Shown piece by piece: positions 25,433-33,852 of a stretch of 64,000 nucleotides of DNA. Within the stretch, counting starts at the first letter, position 1, and each line of letters starts with the position of its first letter. The translations under genes and the position numbers were made by a program. Under the pieces are notes generated by a model that did not search any database, was not told the origin of the DNA, and saw nothing but the letters and a program-made list of their open reading frames with translations. The stretch comes from JAAYHG01 sp012735455 (GTDB lineage Bacteria > Bacillota > DTU030 > DUMP01): contig JBMNIX010000010.1 in the NCBI GenBank assembly GCA_050951365.1, positions 186,001-250,000 of the forward strand, read 5' to 3'.

Positions 25433-26545
25433 CTACGCCTTCCTTGACCCTCCTTCCACTAGAGAAAGCATCCTCCATAGCGCCCCTTCGTCGGTAACTA
25501 AGGTGAGGGGCGGAAACTTATAAGACAAAACAGAAAGCATTGCTTCTGCTTTACTGGAACCACCTGCTACAGCGACAACCTTATGGATACGTTGGATATC
25601 CTCCAATTTGAGTCCGGTGCTAGGAGTTACATAAACAATCTCGCCCTGGCGGTTAAAGTAGTAGCCGAAGGTCTCACCTACTGCACCCAGCTGTTCCAAG
25701 AGTTCCAGCTGATCAGGGCACAGGTGCCGACGCCGGGCCATAGTTTGAGCAGCCCCAATACCCAACAGTAGCACTGAGGCCGAGCGCACCAGGTCTAAGA
25801 CCTCCTTGATCTCTGGTTCCCTGGCCACCGCAGCCGCCGCCTCGGCACCTAGGCTGTCAGGCAGATGCAAGAGGCGGTAATTGGCACCTAACTTGGTGGC
25901 AATGGTGGCGGCGATGGTACCCGCCTGTTTGCTTAGATCCTCGCCCATCCCACCACGCGCTGGTACAACGGTAACACTTCCCCGGAAGCTGGCTGGAACC
26001 ACGGCCTCAGCCGCGGCAGCCAGGGTGGTACCTCCTGAGACAGCCAAGACCATACCTGGGGTTAGGATGGATTTTAAGTACCGAGCTGCTGCACGTCCCA
26101 TGTCTTTGCGTACCGTCTCGCTACTGTCACTGTCCCCGGGAACAGCAATGACCCGTTCCAAGTTTAGGTAACTTGCTAGGGCAGCCTCACCACGGGTAAG
26201 ATCCTTGAGCTCGCGCACGTACTGGGCCAGGTCCTCTACCACCACAGCACCACTTTCCGTAAGACTCATGCCCAAACCGCTGGACGAGATAAGACCCTGG
26301 TCCCTTAAGAACAGCACCTCCCCTCGGAGCTTGCGCTCACTCACAGCTAGCTCTTGGGCCAAAACCCGCCGCCCCACAGGCTGCAGCAAAGAAATGGTGC
26401 GGAGAATAGTATACCTCCCACATAGGACGTCTATCAATTCCGGTACTAAGCGTTGCTGCAGGTCTGCTAGCGCCCGCAACGTACCGCCCTCGCTCGTGGG
26501 GCAATTCTTGTCCCACTGGTATATAACTCGTCCCGCAGCAGGCAA
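25433..26545 (-). CDS. cggR: Central glycolytic genes regulator CggR (SorC/DeoR-type repressor)
   Basis: Repressor of the gap operon whose sugar-phosphate-binding domain responds to fructose-1,6-bisphosphate in B. subtilis. 370 residues: N-terminal helix-turn-helix (PVGRRVLAQELAVSERKLRGEVLFLRDQGLI, about res 55-88), then the effector domain with GDSDSSETVRKDMGRAAARYL, AVSGGTTLAAAAE, VPARGGMGEDLSKQA, LLLGIGAAQTMARRR and VAVAGGSSKAEAM. The TTG start at 26545 has AAGGAGG 7 bases upstream. A TTG at 26479 would give the usual short N-terminus, and the candidate CggR operator lies within the first 16 codons. First gene of the glycolytic operon; a 59-base gap precedes gap. Confidence 0.93.
   Translation of the reverse strand: MPAAGRVIYQWDKNCPTSEGGTLRALADLQQRLVPELIDVLCGRYTILRTISLLQPVGRRVLAQELAVSERKLRGEVLFLRDQGLISSSGLGMSLTESGAVVVEDLAQYVRELKDLTRGEAALASYLNLERVIAVPGDSDSSETVRKDMGRAAARYLKSILTPGMVLAVSGGTTLAAAAEAVVPASFRGSVTVVPARGGMGEDLSKQAGTIAATIATKLGANYRLLHLPDSLGAEAAAAVAREPEIKEVLDLVRSASVLLLGIGAAQTMARRRHLCPDQLELLEQLGAVGETFGYYFNRQGEIVYVTPSTGLKLEDIQRIHKVVAVAGGSSKAEAMLSVLSYKFPPLTLVTDEGALWRMLSLVEGGSRKA
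26500..26535 (-). promoter_or_regulatory. Candidate CggR operator
   Basis: On the minus strand: CGGGAC, 6 bases, TATA, 4 bases, TGGGAC, 6 bases, TGCC. This reproduces the B. subtilis CggR site CGGGAC-N6-TGTC-N4-CGGGAC-N6-TGTC in spacing, with one mismatch in the second CGGGAC. It lies at the start of cggR, downstream of the candidate promoter, as in roadblock-type repression. Confidence 0.72.
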
Positions 26546-26566
26546 AAAAATGCCTCCTTCCTATGC

Positions 26567-26595
26567 CCTATAGTATATTCTTTCCACCACGACAA
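26567..26595 (-). promoter_or_regulatory. Candidate promoter of the cggR-gap operon
   Basis: On the minus strand TTGTCG and TATAGG are separated by 17 bases. A start near 26560 would leave a very short leader beginning close to the AAGGAGG ribosome site. The -35 box lies in the T-tract of the upstream rpoN terminator. Confidence 0.5.
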
Positions 26596-26599
26596 AAAT

Positions 26600-26634
26600 C
26601 CTGCTCAGAAAGCAGGTTTTTGTCTTTTTTTTAT
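26600..26634. terminator. Terminator after rpoN, T-tracts on both strands
   Basis: CCTGCT / AGCAGG with a 5-base loop. On the minus strand it is followed by ATTTTTGTC, 26 bases past the rpoN stop. The plus strand also has a long T-tract (TTTTTGTCTTTTTTTT) and would stop antisense transcripts from the glycolytic side. Confidence 0.82.
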
Positions 26635-26641
26635 CAAAGTC

Positions 26642-28006
26642 TTAAAAGCGCCGTCGTGCTGATGACGGCGGTATCCTGGCTTCCGAGCGGTACTTGGCTA
26701 CGGTGCGTCTAGATAAATTGATGCCGCGCTGTCGCAAAATATCCGCCATTTGTTTATCGCTCAAAGGCCGAGCCGGGTCCTCGTCGGCCACCAGATCCGC
26801 GAGTAGCCGTTTTACTGATTCGGCCGCGGCGGCGGTGCCATCAGCTCCCTCAACGCCGCTGCCAAAGAGAAAACGCAGAGCAAAGACTCCCCGGGGAGTT
26901 TGAATATACTTCCCTGCCGTGGCTCTGCTCACCGTGGATTCGTGAACACCAATCTCATCTGCAACCTGTCTTAAGGTTAAAGGCTGCAAATGGCGCACCC
27001 CGTGGTCAAAAAAGGCACGCTGTCGCCGCAGCAACGCCTCTACAATGCGATAAATGGTTAGGCGCCGCTGTTCAATGCTCTTGATGAGCCAGAGGGCAGA
27101 GTTGAGTTTCTGCTCCAGGTAGCGCTTTGTATCTGTGTCACAACTATCGTTGGTTAGCATGCCCCGGTAGAAATTATTCACTGTTAGACGGTTGGCGATA
27201 GCATCGTTAACAAGGATCACATATTCCCCTTCTACCTTTTCTACCACCACATCCGGAATCACGTAGTGAATTCCATCACCCGACGCAAACCTGCGGCCTG
27301 GTTTGGGGTCTAGAGTACGAATAAGGTCGCGAATCTCCTGCACCTCATGGACAGAAAGGTGCAGCTGCTGTGCTACCCGCGCCACGCGTCCTTCAGCCAG
27401 ATCGCGCAGGTAATACTGGATCACGTCTCTTACGGCCGGGGTCAGACGGCCTAACACCCTGGCTTGGATCAGGAGACACTCCTCCAAACAGCGGGCCCCT
27501 ACCCCCGGCGGATCCAGAAGTTGCACCTTGCGCAGCACCTGCAGTACTCGCTGCAGAGGAAGCTTGAGGGCGCAGGCAATCTCACTGGTACTGATTGTTA
27601 AGTAGCCGTGTTCATCTAAATTACCAATGATAAAAGCACCAATGTGTTTCTCAAGCGGATCAGGCGCTATCAGTTCCCATTCTTGCAACAGATACTCGCT
27701 TAGAGTGGTCTCCTGACTGACAAAATTCTCCCAGGACGCACCCTCTTCCCTCTTCACCGGTGCGGGTGAAAAACCCAAGTCGCTCTTGTCGCGAAAATAC
27801 TCAGCCCAATCCGGTTCTGTTTCTGGTTCGTCCGTCTTGGTGCTATCATCGGCAAGATCGAGAAACGGATTCTCTTCTAGTTCCTTCTGCACATAATTGA
27901 TCAATTCCTGGATATTAAGTTGCAGGATGGAGATAGCCTGACGCAGCTCCTGAGTCATTATTAGCTTCTGTGTCTGTTCCAGGGTAAGACTAAATGTCAT
28001 ACCCAT
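26642..28006 (-). CDS. rpoN: RNA polymerase sigma-54 factor
   Basis: Alternative sigma factor for -24/-12 promoters that need AAA+ activators. 454 residues. Region I is glutamine/leucine-rich (SLTLEQTQKLIMTQELRQAISILQL, LQKELEENPFL), the middle is the core-binding domain, then a helix-turn-helix (LTLRQVADEIGVHESTVSRATAGKYI), and at the C-terminus the RpoN box SRRTVAKYRS. A longer internal spacer follows GVFALRFLFGSG. Start ATG 28006 or two codons later. Its location beside cggR is the common Clostridial order. No -24/-12 promoter was identified in this window. Confidence 0.96.
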   Translation of the reverse strand: MGMTFSLTLEQTQKLIMTQELRQAISILQLNIQELINYVQKELEENPFLDLADDSTKTDEPETEPDWAEYFRDKSDLGFSPAPVKREEGASWENFVSQETTLSEYLLQEWELIAPDPLEKHIGAFIIGNLDEHGYLTISTSEIACALKLPLQRVLQVLRKVQLLDPPGVGARCLEECLLIQARVLGRLTPAVRDVIQYYLRDLAEGRVARVAQQLHLSVHEVQEIRDLIRTLDPKPGRRFASGDGIHYVIPDVVVEKVEGEYVILVNDAIANRLTVNNFYRGMLTNDSCDTDTKRYLEQKLNSALWLIKSIEQRRLTIYRIVEALLRRQRAFFDHGVRHLQPLTLRQVADEIGVHESTVSRATAGKYIQTPRGVFALRFLFGSGVEGADGTAAAAESVKRLLADLVADEDPARPLSDKQMADILRQRGINLSRRTVAKYRSEARIPPSSARRRF

Positions 28007-28191
28007 ACCCTATTCCCCTCTCCCTAACGCTCTCCGTGACGTGACTCGCTCAGCTCGCCGCGTTTCGCATTTATGATTACTATGTTCGCCACACAAGGTC
28101 GGAAACCCTGCTTGAAGCGTAATGTGCTACGCGGCGAAACTGTGGAGTTCTCTATTTCTAACACTATTCACCTTGTAAACCAAGAGAACCT

Positions 28192-29118
28192 CTAATCTCT
28201 AAGACGCTCAGCCAATTCTTCCAAACGGCGCAGGCGATGGTTAACCCCTGACTTGCCCAAAGGGGGGGTGAGATAAGCCCCCAGTTCACGTAGCGTTGCC
28301 TCAGGAAACTCCAAGCGAAGACGGGCAATCTCTCTGAGGGGCGGGGGCAGAGCGTCAAACCCCACTCGCTCCACCAGATAACGGATGCTCTCTACTTGTC
28401 GAACAGCTGCGTCTACCGCCTTGGTCATGTTGGCCGTTTCGCAGTTTACTAAACGGTTAACCTGGTTGCGCATACCCTTTAGCACGCGGATATTCTCAAA
28501 ATCCAACCGGGTACGCACAGCACCCACTAATGTGAGGAAGCTAGCTATCTCATCCCCTTCTTTAAGGTAGACCACGTGCCGTCCCTTCCGTTCCACTCGA
28601 CGCGCCCGCAGCCGGAAAGAGCGCAGCAGGCGGATCAAATGGCTGGCATGAATACGATTACCAGTAACCAGTTCCAAATGGTAGGCCCGCTTTGGATTGC
28701 TGATCGAACCCGCACCTAAGAAAAAACCTCGGAGGTAGGCCTTGCGACAGCACTCCTGTTGAGGTACAACCGACTGTACAGGTGTGTTACCTAAATTAAG
28801 GAAACCCAGATGTTCAAGAAAGGCTTTTATCCCCTCTTGAGCTGACAGTTCCACCATATAGAGGGTATGCCTGTGCATGCGGCGCCGCCGTCCCGAAACT
28901 AGCACCTCGAGGTTTGAGCACGCTTTCAAGAGCCGATAAAGGCAGCGCGCCACCGCCGCGCTCTCTGTAGTGGCCAGTAACCGCAGCCCCTCCTTACCTG
29001 CCTCCAACACGGCCGCTGCCCTAAGTAGCCCTAGCAGTTGGCTCTCTACGCAACAGGACTGCTCTGGCTCCAAGCGGCTCAGCTCCTTTTTCACCCGCAG
29101 GGAGAATGTTTCCTCCAC
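28192..29118 (-). CDS. whiA: WhiA, LAGLIDADG-fold DNA-binding regulator
   Basis: 308 residues. The N-terminal part and central homing-endonuclease-like domain (YLRGFFLGAGSISNPKRAYHLEL) lack nuclease function in this family. The C-terminal helix-turn-helix is LRELGAYLTPPLGKSGVNHRLRRLEELA. WhiA affects cell division and nucleoid genes in Bacillus and sporulation in Streptomyces. GTG start with GGGGGTGAG. Its start lies a few bases after the yvcK stop, completing the rapZ-yvcK-whiA unit. Confidence 0.96.
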   Translation of the reverse strand: MEETFSLRVKKELSRLEPEQSCCVESQLLGLLRAAAVLEAGKEGLRLLATTESAAVARCLYRLLKACSNLEVLVSGRRRRMHRHTLYMVELSAQEGIKAFLEHLGFLNLGNTPVQSVVPQQECCRKAYLRGFFLGAGSISNPKRAYHLELVTGNRIHASHLIRLLRSFRLRARRVERKGRHVVYLKEGDEIASFLTLVGAVRTRLDFENIRVLKGMRNQVNRLVNCETANMTKAVDAAVRQVESIRYLVERVGFDALPPPLREIARLRLEFPEATLRELGAYLTPPLGKSGVNHRLRRLEELAERLRD

Positions 29119-29122
29119 CCGC

Positions 29123-30334
29123 TCACCCCCTGGTACTGTTTTTCGGACTCCGTGCCATGATCTCCAAAATTGCCCGGCTCAAGCGAGCCGGATCATGCCG
29201 TGCCACCTCCTCCTCGGCCAGAAGGGGCGCCTCTTTAAGCTGTACCCCAAACCGGGCCAAAGAGCGCCTGCTTATCTTGACCGGCTCGGCCCCCTCACGG
29301 CGATAGCGGCTAAGGAGCTCCGGTGCTACCCTCTGATTATTGGCCAGTACCCAGTCCACAATGCCTCTGCCGCCGTGCTCAATCAGCGCCTCTACGTGGT
29401 CGGCCACTGTATAGCCCTCGGTCTCACCCGGTTGGGTCATTACATTGGCTACGTACACTTTAACAGCGGAGCTGGAACGGATGGCCTCTGCTATATCTTT
29501 GACAAGAATATTCGTTATGACACTGGTGTACAGGCTGCCTGGCCCGAGAATAATCAGATCCGCCTTCTCCAAGGCTTGAATGGCCTCTGGCAAGGGTTGG
29601 CAGTCCGCTGGATCAAGACTAAGTCTCCGGATTCGCATCCCGGGCCGTACAATGTTAGTCTCTCCCCGCGCACGCCTGCCATTGGTATACTCTGCTTCTA
29701 ATGTTACGCTGCTCAATGTGGATGGCAGAACACGGCCCCGCACAGCAAGCACGCGGCTGGTCTCTTTAATGGCCAATTCGAAGTCTCCCACCACTTCCGT
29801 CATCGAAACCAGGAACAAATTGCCAAAACTATGCCCTGCGAGACCTGTTCCTCCCTTGAAGCGATACTGAAACAGTTTTTCCATGAGAGGCTCGGTATCA
29901 GCCAGAGCTACCAGGCAATTGCGAATATCGCCTGGAGGAAGCACTCCCAACTCATCCCGAAGCCGTCCGGAGCTGCCACCCGTGTCCGTAACAGTAACAA
30001 TGGCAGTGATATTATCCGTATACTCCTTAAGACCTCGCAACAGGGTAGAAAGGCCGGTGCCTCCCCCTAACGCCACTACCCGCGGCCCTCTCCGACGCTG
30101 GCGCTCCTCGCTGAAAAAACCGACCAGACCTGTCTCACCACCCCTCTTGGTTGGCAGGTGGCGCTTGATCTGCCGCCAGACTAAGAAACCGGCGGCCAAG
30201 CTCAGGAATATACCTACAGCGAGGAGGGTAATTCCAAGCCAATCCGGCCAAGCCATGACTTGGGGCGGAAGTAAGGGTGCCAGTCCTAGGGAAACAGCGG
30301 TCAGCCCCAGAACAAGAGCCAACAGGGCACCCAT
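29123..30334 (-). CDS. yvcK: YvcK/CofD-like gluconeogenesis factor with N-terminal membrane segments
   Basis: 403 residues. Residues about 1-55 contain two hydrophobic segments (LLALVLGLTAVSLGLAPLL and WLGITLLAVGIFLSLAAGFLVW) not present in B. subtilis YvcK. Then comes the CofD-like core: VALGGGTGLSTLLRGLK, VTDTGGSSGRLRDELGVLPPGD, GHSFGNL, ILGPGSLYTSVITNIL, VANVMTQPGETEGY. It is a UDP-sugar-binding protein required for carbon-source-dependent cell shape in Bacillus; enzymatic activity is not established. Its ATG shares one base with the rapZ stop. Confidence 0.95.
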   Translation of the reverse strand: MGALLALVLGLTAVSLGLAPLLPPQVMAWPDWLGITLLAVGIFLSLAAGFLVWRQIKRHLPTKRGGETGLVGFFSEERQRRRGPRVVALGGGTGLSTLLRGLKEYTDNITAIVTVTDTGGSSGRLRDELGVLPPGDIRNCLVALADTEPLMEKLFQYRFKGGTGLAGHSFGNLFLVSMTEVVGDFELAIKETSRVLAVRGRVLPSTLSSVTLEAEYTNGRRARGETNIVRPGMRIRRLSLDPADCQPLPEAIQALEKADLIILGPGSLYTSVITNILVKDIAEAIRSSSAVKVYVANVMTQPGETEGYTVADHVEALIEHGGRGIVDWVLANNQRVAPELLSRYRREGAEPVKISRRSLARFGVQLKEAPLLAEEEVARHDPARLSRAILEIMARSPKNSTRG

Positions 30335-31209
30335 TACTCCAGCACATCCTTTTTAATATCTCGGTGCTGCAACAAAACCCGGTGGTTGTCGGCCCTGAGC
30401 ATCTGCGCCAGTTCTTCTGCAATAGTCACGGAACGGTGGCGGCCACCCGTACAGCCCACTCCTATCACCAGGCTTGTCTTCCCCTCTTTAATAAAATGTG
30501 GAATTAAAAACTCGATTAGGTTGTGGACCTTGGTGAGAAAATGCTTGGTCACCGAAAACTTAAGGACATATTGGCGTACGACCTCTTCTAACCCTGTATG
30601 CTGACGCAGTGACTCCACGTAGTAGGGATTAGGGAGAAAACGCACGTCAAAAACCAGGTCGGCATCCAAGGGAAGGCCTCGCTTAAAGCCGAAAGTAACA
30701 ATACTTATCAGCAGGCGTTCCAGGTCCTCCCCTTCGGCAAAAATGGTACGCAGTTCCTCTTTCAGTTGGGCTGGCGTCATCCATGTAGTGTCGATGATGT
30801 GCGTCGCCCGGCCCTTGAGCTCCTCCATTCGCGCCCGTTCGGCGGCAATCCCATCTAGGACACGCCCCTCTGGAGCCAAGGGATGCCGTCGCCGCGTCTC
30901 TTTAAAGCGGCGCACCAAGGCATCATCCTGAGCCTCAAGAAAAACAATATGGTAGCTGATACCCATCTTCTTCAAAGTCGCGAGGCTTTCAAACACGTGG
31001 TCAAAAAAGCCTCCCCCCCTGGCATCAATGCCCAAGGCCACCTTATTCACCTGTTCCCGGGACTGGAGACACAGCTCGGCGAACTTAGGAATAAGGTCCG
31101 GGGGCAGGTTATCCACACAAAAATAACCTAAATCCTCCAGCACTCGCACAGCAGTCGATTTACCTGCTCCTGATAGCCCACTGACAATAACAAAGCCCTG
31201 CGTGCTCAT
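30334..31209 (-). CDS. rapZ: RNase adapter protein RapZ / nucleotide-binding YvcJ
   Basis: 291 residues. P-loop VSGLSGAGKST (res 8-18), DNLPPDL and Walker-B-like segments in the N-terminal domain. The C-terminal domain carries the conserved FGFKRGLPLDADLVFDVRFLPNPYYV, GCTGGRHRSV and a terminal HRD. RapZ guides RNase E to GlmZ in E. coli; in Firmicutes (YvcJ) it binds nucleotides and its RNA role is unclear. Overlaps the PHP gene by 4 bases. Confidence 0.95.
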   Translation of the reverse strand: MSTQGFVIVSGLSGAGKSTAVRVLEDLGYFCVDNLPPDLIPKFAELCLQSREQVNKVALGIDARGGGFFDHVFESLATLKKMGISYHIVFLEAQDDALVRRFKETRRRHPLAPEGRVLDGIAAERARMEELKGRATHIIDTTWMTPAQLKEELRTIFAEGEDLERLLISIVTFGFKRGLPLDADLVFDVRFLPNPYYVESLRQHTGLEEVVRQYVLKFSVTKHFLTKVHNLIEFLIPHFIKEGKTSLVIGVGCTGGRHRSVTIAEELAQMLRADNHRVLLQHRDIKKDVLE

Positions 31210-32024
31210 CCTACCACCTCCCTGCGCCCTATCTCCGGCTTACTGTTTCCCTGGCTACCGGCAGCCGTCCCTTGCCGCACACCTTCCTTTGCGTTAATGA
31301 TTTGGTCTGCCTTGAGGCCCAGTGCCTGGGCAACAGCGACCCCTGCCTCCAAGCGGCCAACCTGATTCGGGTCATGGGCATCACTGCTAATAGCAAAGCG
31401 CACGCCCTCGGCAGCAGCCACCTCTACAAACCTTCGGCTAAGAAAACCATGGGCGGCATTTATCTCCAGTGCCGTGCCCCGGGCTCGGCAGGCCCGGGCT
31501 AGGGCCCGTGTATCAATATCCAGTTTCCAGCCCGGGTGGGTAATGATATCTATTCTATGGCGCTCCACCGCATTTACTAAGGCGCGGGTATTCAGGATGC
31601 GTGCCCAGCGGTTAACGGCAGGCACAAACCGACCCAGCGCATTGATTCCGATTATTCCGGCCACATCCCTCATTGTCCGTGGCTCAACGGTAGGGTGCAG
31701 CCCTACCAGGACAATATCAAGCTGCGCTAGAACCTCGTCCGAGACATCTAGGTCTCCCTTCAGGCTCACCACATTGGCCTCTACCCCCGCCAGCACCTGG
31801 AGTTCCGGATAATGGTGTTCCAAGGCACGCAGCTTAGTCTTAATGGTGAGCAAGACCTCTTCCCGCTTTACTCCCATACCAAAAAGGGTGGCCGGACCGT
31901 GGTCGGTAATAGCCACACTCATGAGGCCACGCTTCTTGGCAGCTTCCAAGTTGCCCCTCATGCTGCCTCTCCCGTGGCTGTACTCGGAATGGGTATGGTA
32001 GTCGGCAAAAACCTCAATACCCAT
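31206..32024 (-). CDS. PHP-domain metal-dependent phosphoesterase
   Basis: 272 residues of the polymerase-and-histidinol-phosphatase family. Metal motifs: DYHTHSEYSHG (res 8-18), ITDHGP, AGVEANV, THPGWKLD and SSDAHDP. The last 30 residues or so look disordered. Possible substrates include histidinol phosphate or nucleotide 3'-phosphates, but nothing here decides. It is the first gene of the unit leading into rapZ-yvcK-whiA, with ATGA coupling. Confidence 0.88.
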   Translation of the reverse strand: MGIEVFADYHTHSEYSHGRGSMRGNLEAAKKRGLMSVAITDHGPATLFGMGVKREEVLLTIKTKLRALEHHYPELQVLAGVEANVVSLKGDLDVSDEVLAQLDIVLVGLHPTVEPRTMRDVAGIIGINALGRFVPAVNRWARILNTRALVNAVERHRIDIITHPGWKLDIDTRALARACRARGTALEINAAHGFLSRRFVEVAAAEGVRFAISSDAHDPNQVGRLEAGVAVAQALGLKADQIINAKEGVRQGTAAGSQGNSKPEIGRREVVG

Positions 32025-32083
32025 GTGCTTAGCCTCCCCTACATACAGCTGGAACTAGTATAACCGGAGGCCAAGCTTCATCC

Positions 32084-32881
32084 TTACAGGATAAACTTCT
32101 CTATTACTTGCGCCACCCCGTCCTCTGTGTTCCTAGCAGTGATGTAATCCGCCCGAGCCTGGACCTCTGGGGGCGCGTTCGCCACCACTACCCCTAACCC
32201 GGCCAAATCTATCATCTCCAGGTCGTTGTAGTTATCCCCCACAACAACCATCTCCTCAGCCCGAATCCCTAGAGTGTCCAGCAGGTACTCCAGACCACTC
32301 CGTTTGGATACCTGAGGATGGATAATCTCGATAAAACGAGGACTAGAAGTGGTAAGGCGAGCACTATCTCCTAACCGTTCAGCCAGCACCGGGCGCACCC
32401 GGCTGATTTCCTCTGGGTGGCCCATGAAAAGAACCTTGTTTGGCGGTTCGGTTAAGTAGTCTTCTAAGCGCCTAACCAAATGTGGCTCCACTCTGCTGAA
32501 ACGGCGGTAGCGCTCAGTCCAATCATCCTCTCTGTCCGTATAGAGCTCGTCTCGGACAAAAAGATTAACATGAATATCGTGCTCGCGGGCAACCTGAAGT
32601 GCCATAGCGGCAGCCGATAAAGGTACCGGCCGGTCTAAGTAAATATGCCCGGCATTATCCTTGATTAGTGCCCCGTTGTAGGTTATCAATGGTATCACTA
32701 CACCCAGGTCCTGGGCAAAAACCCGGGCCGAACGATACATACGCCCGGTGGCTAGCGTTACCGCCACACCTTTGGCTTGCGCCGCCTGAATGGCCCTGCG
32801 GTTGCCAGGAGAAATCTCGCCCTGAGCATTGAGAAGGGTGTTATCCAAATCTAGAGCTAGCAATCGGTAAGGCACAATCAT
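32084..32881 (-). CDS. Cof-type HAD-superfamily phosphatase
   Basis: 265 residues. HAD motif I is LDLDNTLL, motif II is LATGR, the motif III lysine lies in PQVSKRSGLEYL, and motif IV is VVGDNYNDLEM. A type IIB cap lies between. These enzymes dephosphorylate sugar phosphates, PLP or flavin precursors with broad specificity. It sits 7 bases downstream of the NlpC/P60 gene. Confidence 0.92.
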   Translation of the reverse strand: MIVPYRLLALDLDNTLLNAQGEISPGNRRAIQAAQAKGVAVTLATGRMYRSARVFAQDLGVVIPLITYNGALIKDNAGHIYLDRPVPLSAAAMALQVAREHDIHVNLFVRDELYTDREDDWTERYRRFSRVEPHLVRRLEDYLTEPPNKVLFMGHPEEISRVRPVLAERLGDSARLTTSSPRFIEIIHPQVSKRSGLEYLLDTLGIRAEEMVVVGDNYNDLEMIDLAGLGVVVANAPPEVQARADYITARNTEDGVAQVIEKFIL

Positions 32882-32887
32882 CGCTCC

Positions 32888-33727
32888 TCAAGGAGTGTTT
32901 TCCCATGCTCCTTGTTCTTCGCCTTGTCGAAAGCCAAATCCTGCTTGCGCAGTCAGGACCCGGCGAGCCCCTAATAAGCACTCACGGTAAAAGGGAGCAT
33001 TAAGGGACGTGACCACCACCCCACCGAGGCGGCTCGAGGCATGTAAGAACCTATCCTCACCCAGGTAAAGACCCACGTGGGCCGGAAACCCCGGCTCAGT
33101 AGTGGCAAAGAAAACCAAATCACCCGGCACCAGGGAACTCTCAACTCTCCAGCCATAGGCGTACTGCTGGTCTGCATCCCGTGGCAGGAGGATACCGGCA
33201 GTCCGATAGGCCATGTGTACCAAACCGGAACAGTCAATGCCGTCACAGGTCATCCCCCCCCAGAGGTATGGCGACCCTTTAAGACACAGAGCGTATTTTA
33301 GGACCTCAGTTGCCTTGTTTTCTGTCGGCCTGTGCACCACACCTGCTGGCAACTGCCCTAAGCTGCCCCCTGGAAGCCGCACGACAAAGGAGCCTGGGTG
33401 CTCATCAATGACTGTAAGACGCGTACCCAGATAAAGCCGGATTGGTGACTCAGTGGCGGTCCCCCCAGAGAAAAGTAGAGGAACCTGGACCACCGCCTCT
33501 GCCACCACCACCTGTCTCTCCTCTTTCTCTGGGGCAGGTTCCAGTTCGGCACGCGCCAGCCAGCCCCAATAACCGTCCTGCACCTGCCCCAGTACCCAAC
33601 CCTTCTCAACCCGCTTTGTTCGTACACGGTCCCCACAAAGGGCCTGGGTAAGGCGCTCCCGATCCGGCCCGGGTCCCGGCTGCGACCACACATCGGCCGT
33701 AGATACCATGACGCGATACTCCTGCAT
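32888..33727 (-). CDS. SH3-domain NlpC/P60 peptidase (gamma-D-glutamyl endopeptidase type)
   Basis: 279 residues. Two bacterial SH3-like segments (about 1-65 and 70-135) precede the NlpC/P60 domain. The catalytic Cys is in GIDCSGLVHMAYRTAG, the His in AHVGLYLG, and the third polar residue in FLHASSRLGGV. No signal peptide, so like YkfC it may cleave imported murein peptides in the cytoplasm rather than the wall. ATG with GAAAGGAAGG upstream. Followed by a HAD phosphatase in the same operon. Confidence 0.9.
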   Translation of the reverse strand: MQEYRVMVSTADVWSQPGPGPDRERLTQALCGDRVRTKRVEKGWVLGQVQDGYWGWLARAELEPAPEKEERQVVVAEAVVQVPLLFSGGTATESPIRLYLGTRLTVIDEHPGSFVVRLPGGSLGQLPAGVVHRPTENKATEVLKYALCLKGSPYLWGGMTCDGIDCSGLVHMAYRTAGILLPRDADQQYAYGWRVESSLVPGDLVFFATTEPGFPAHVGLYLGEDRFLHASSRLGGVVVTSLNAPFYRECLLGARRVLTAQAGFGFRQGEEQGAWENTP

Positions 33728-33795
33728 TGCCCGCCTTCCTTTCGCAGCTTTTTATCCCTCATCCTATGCTGCAATACCGGCAAAAATCCGGGCGA

Positions 33796-33827
33796 ACAAA
33801 AAACCGCCCACGCTTTTTGTGGGCGGT
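33796..33827 (-). terminator. Terminator of the SLH-domain protein gene
   Basis: ACCGCCCAC / GTGGGCGGT with a 7-base loop, followed on the minus strand by TTTTTTG. It lies 25 bases past the stop codon of the SLH-domain gene. Confidence 0.9.
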
Positions 33828-33852
33828 ATCTTACGGACACCACGCTTCGTAG

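Noticed and set aside
26642..28006. Sigma-54 dependent promoters near rpoN
   Set aside because: No convincing TGGCAC-N5-TTGC site seen.
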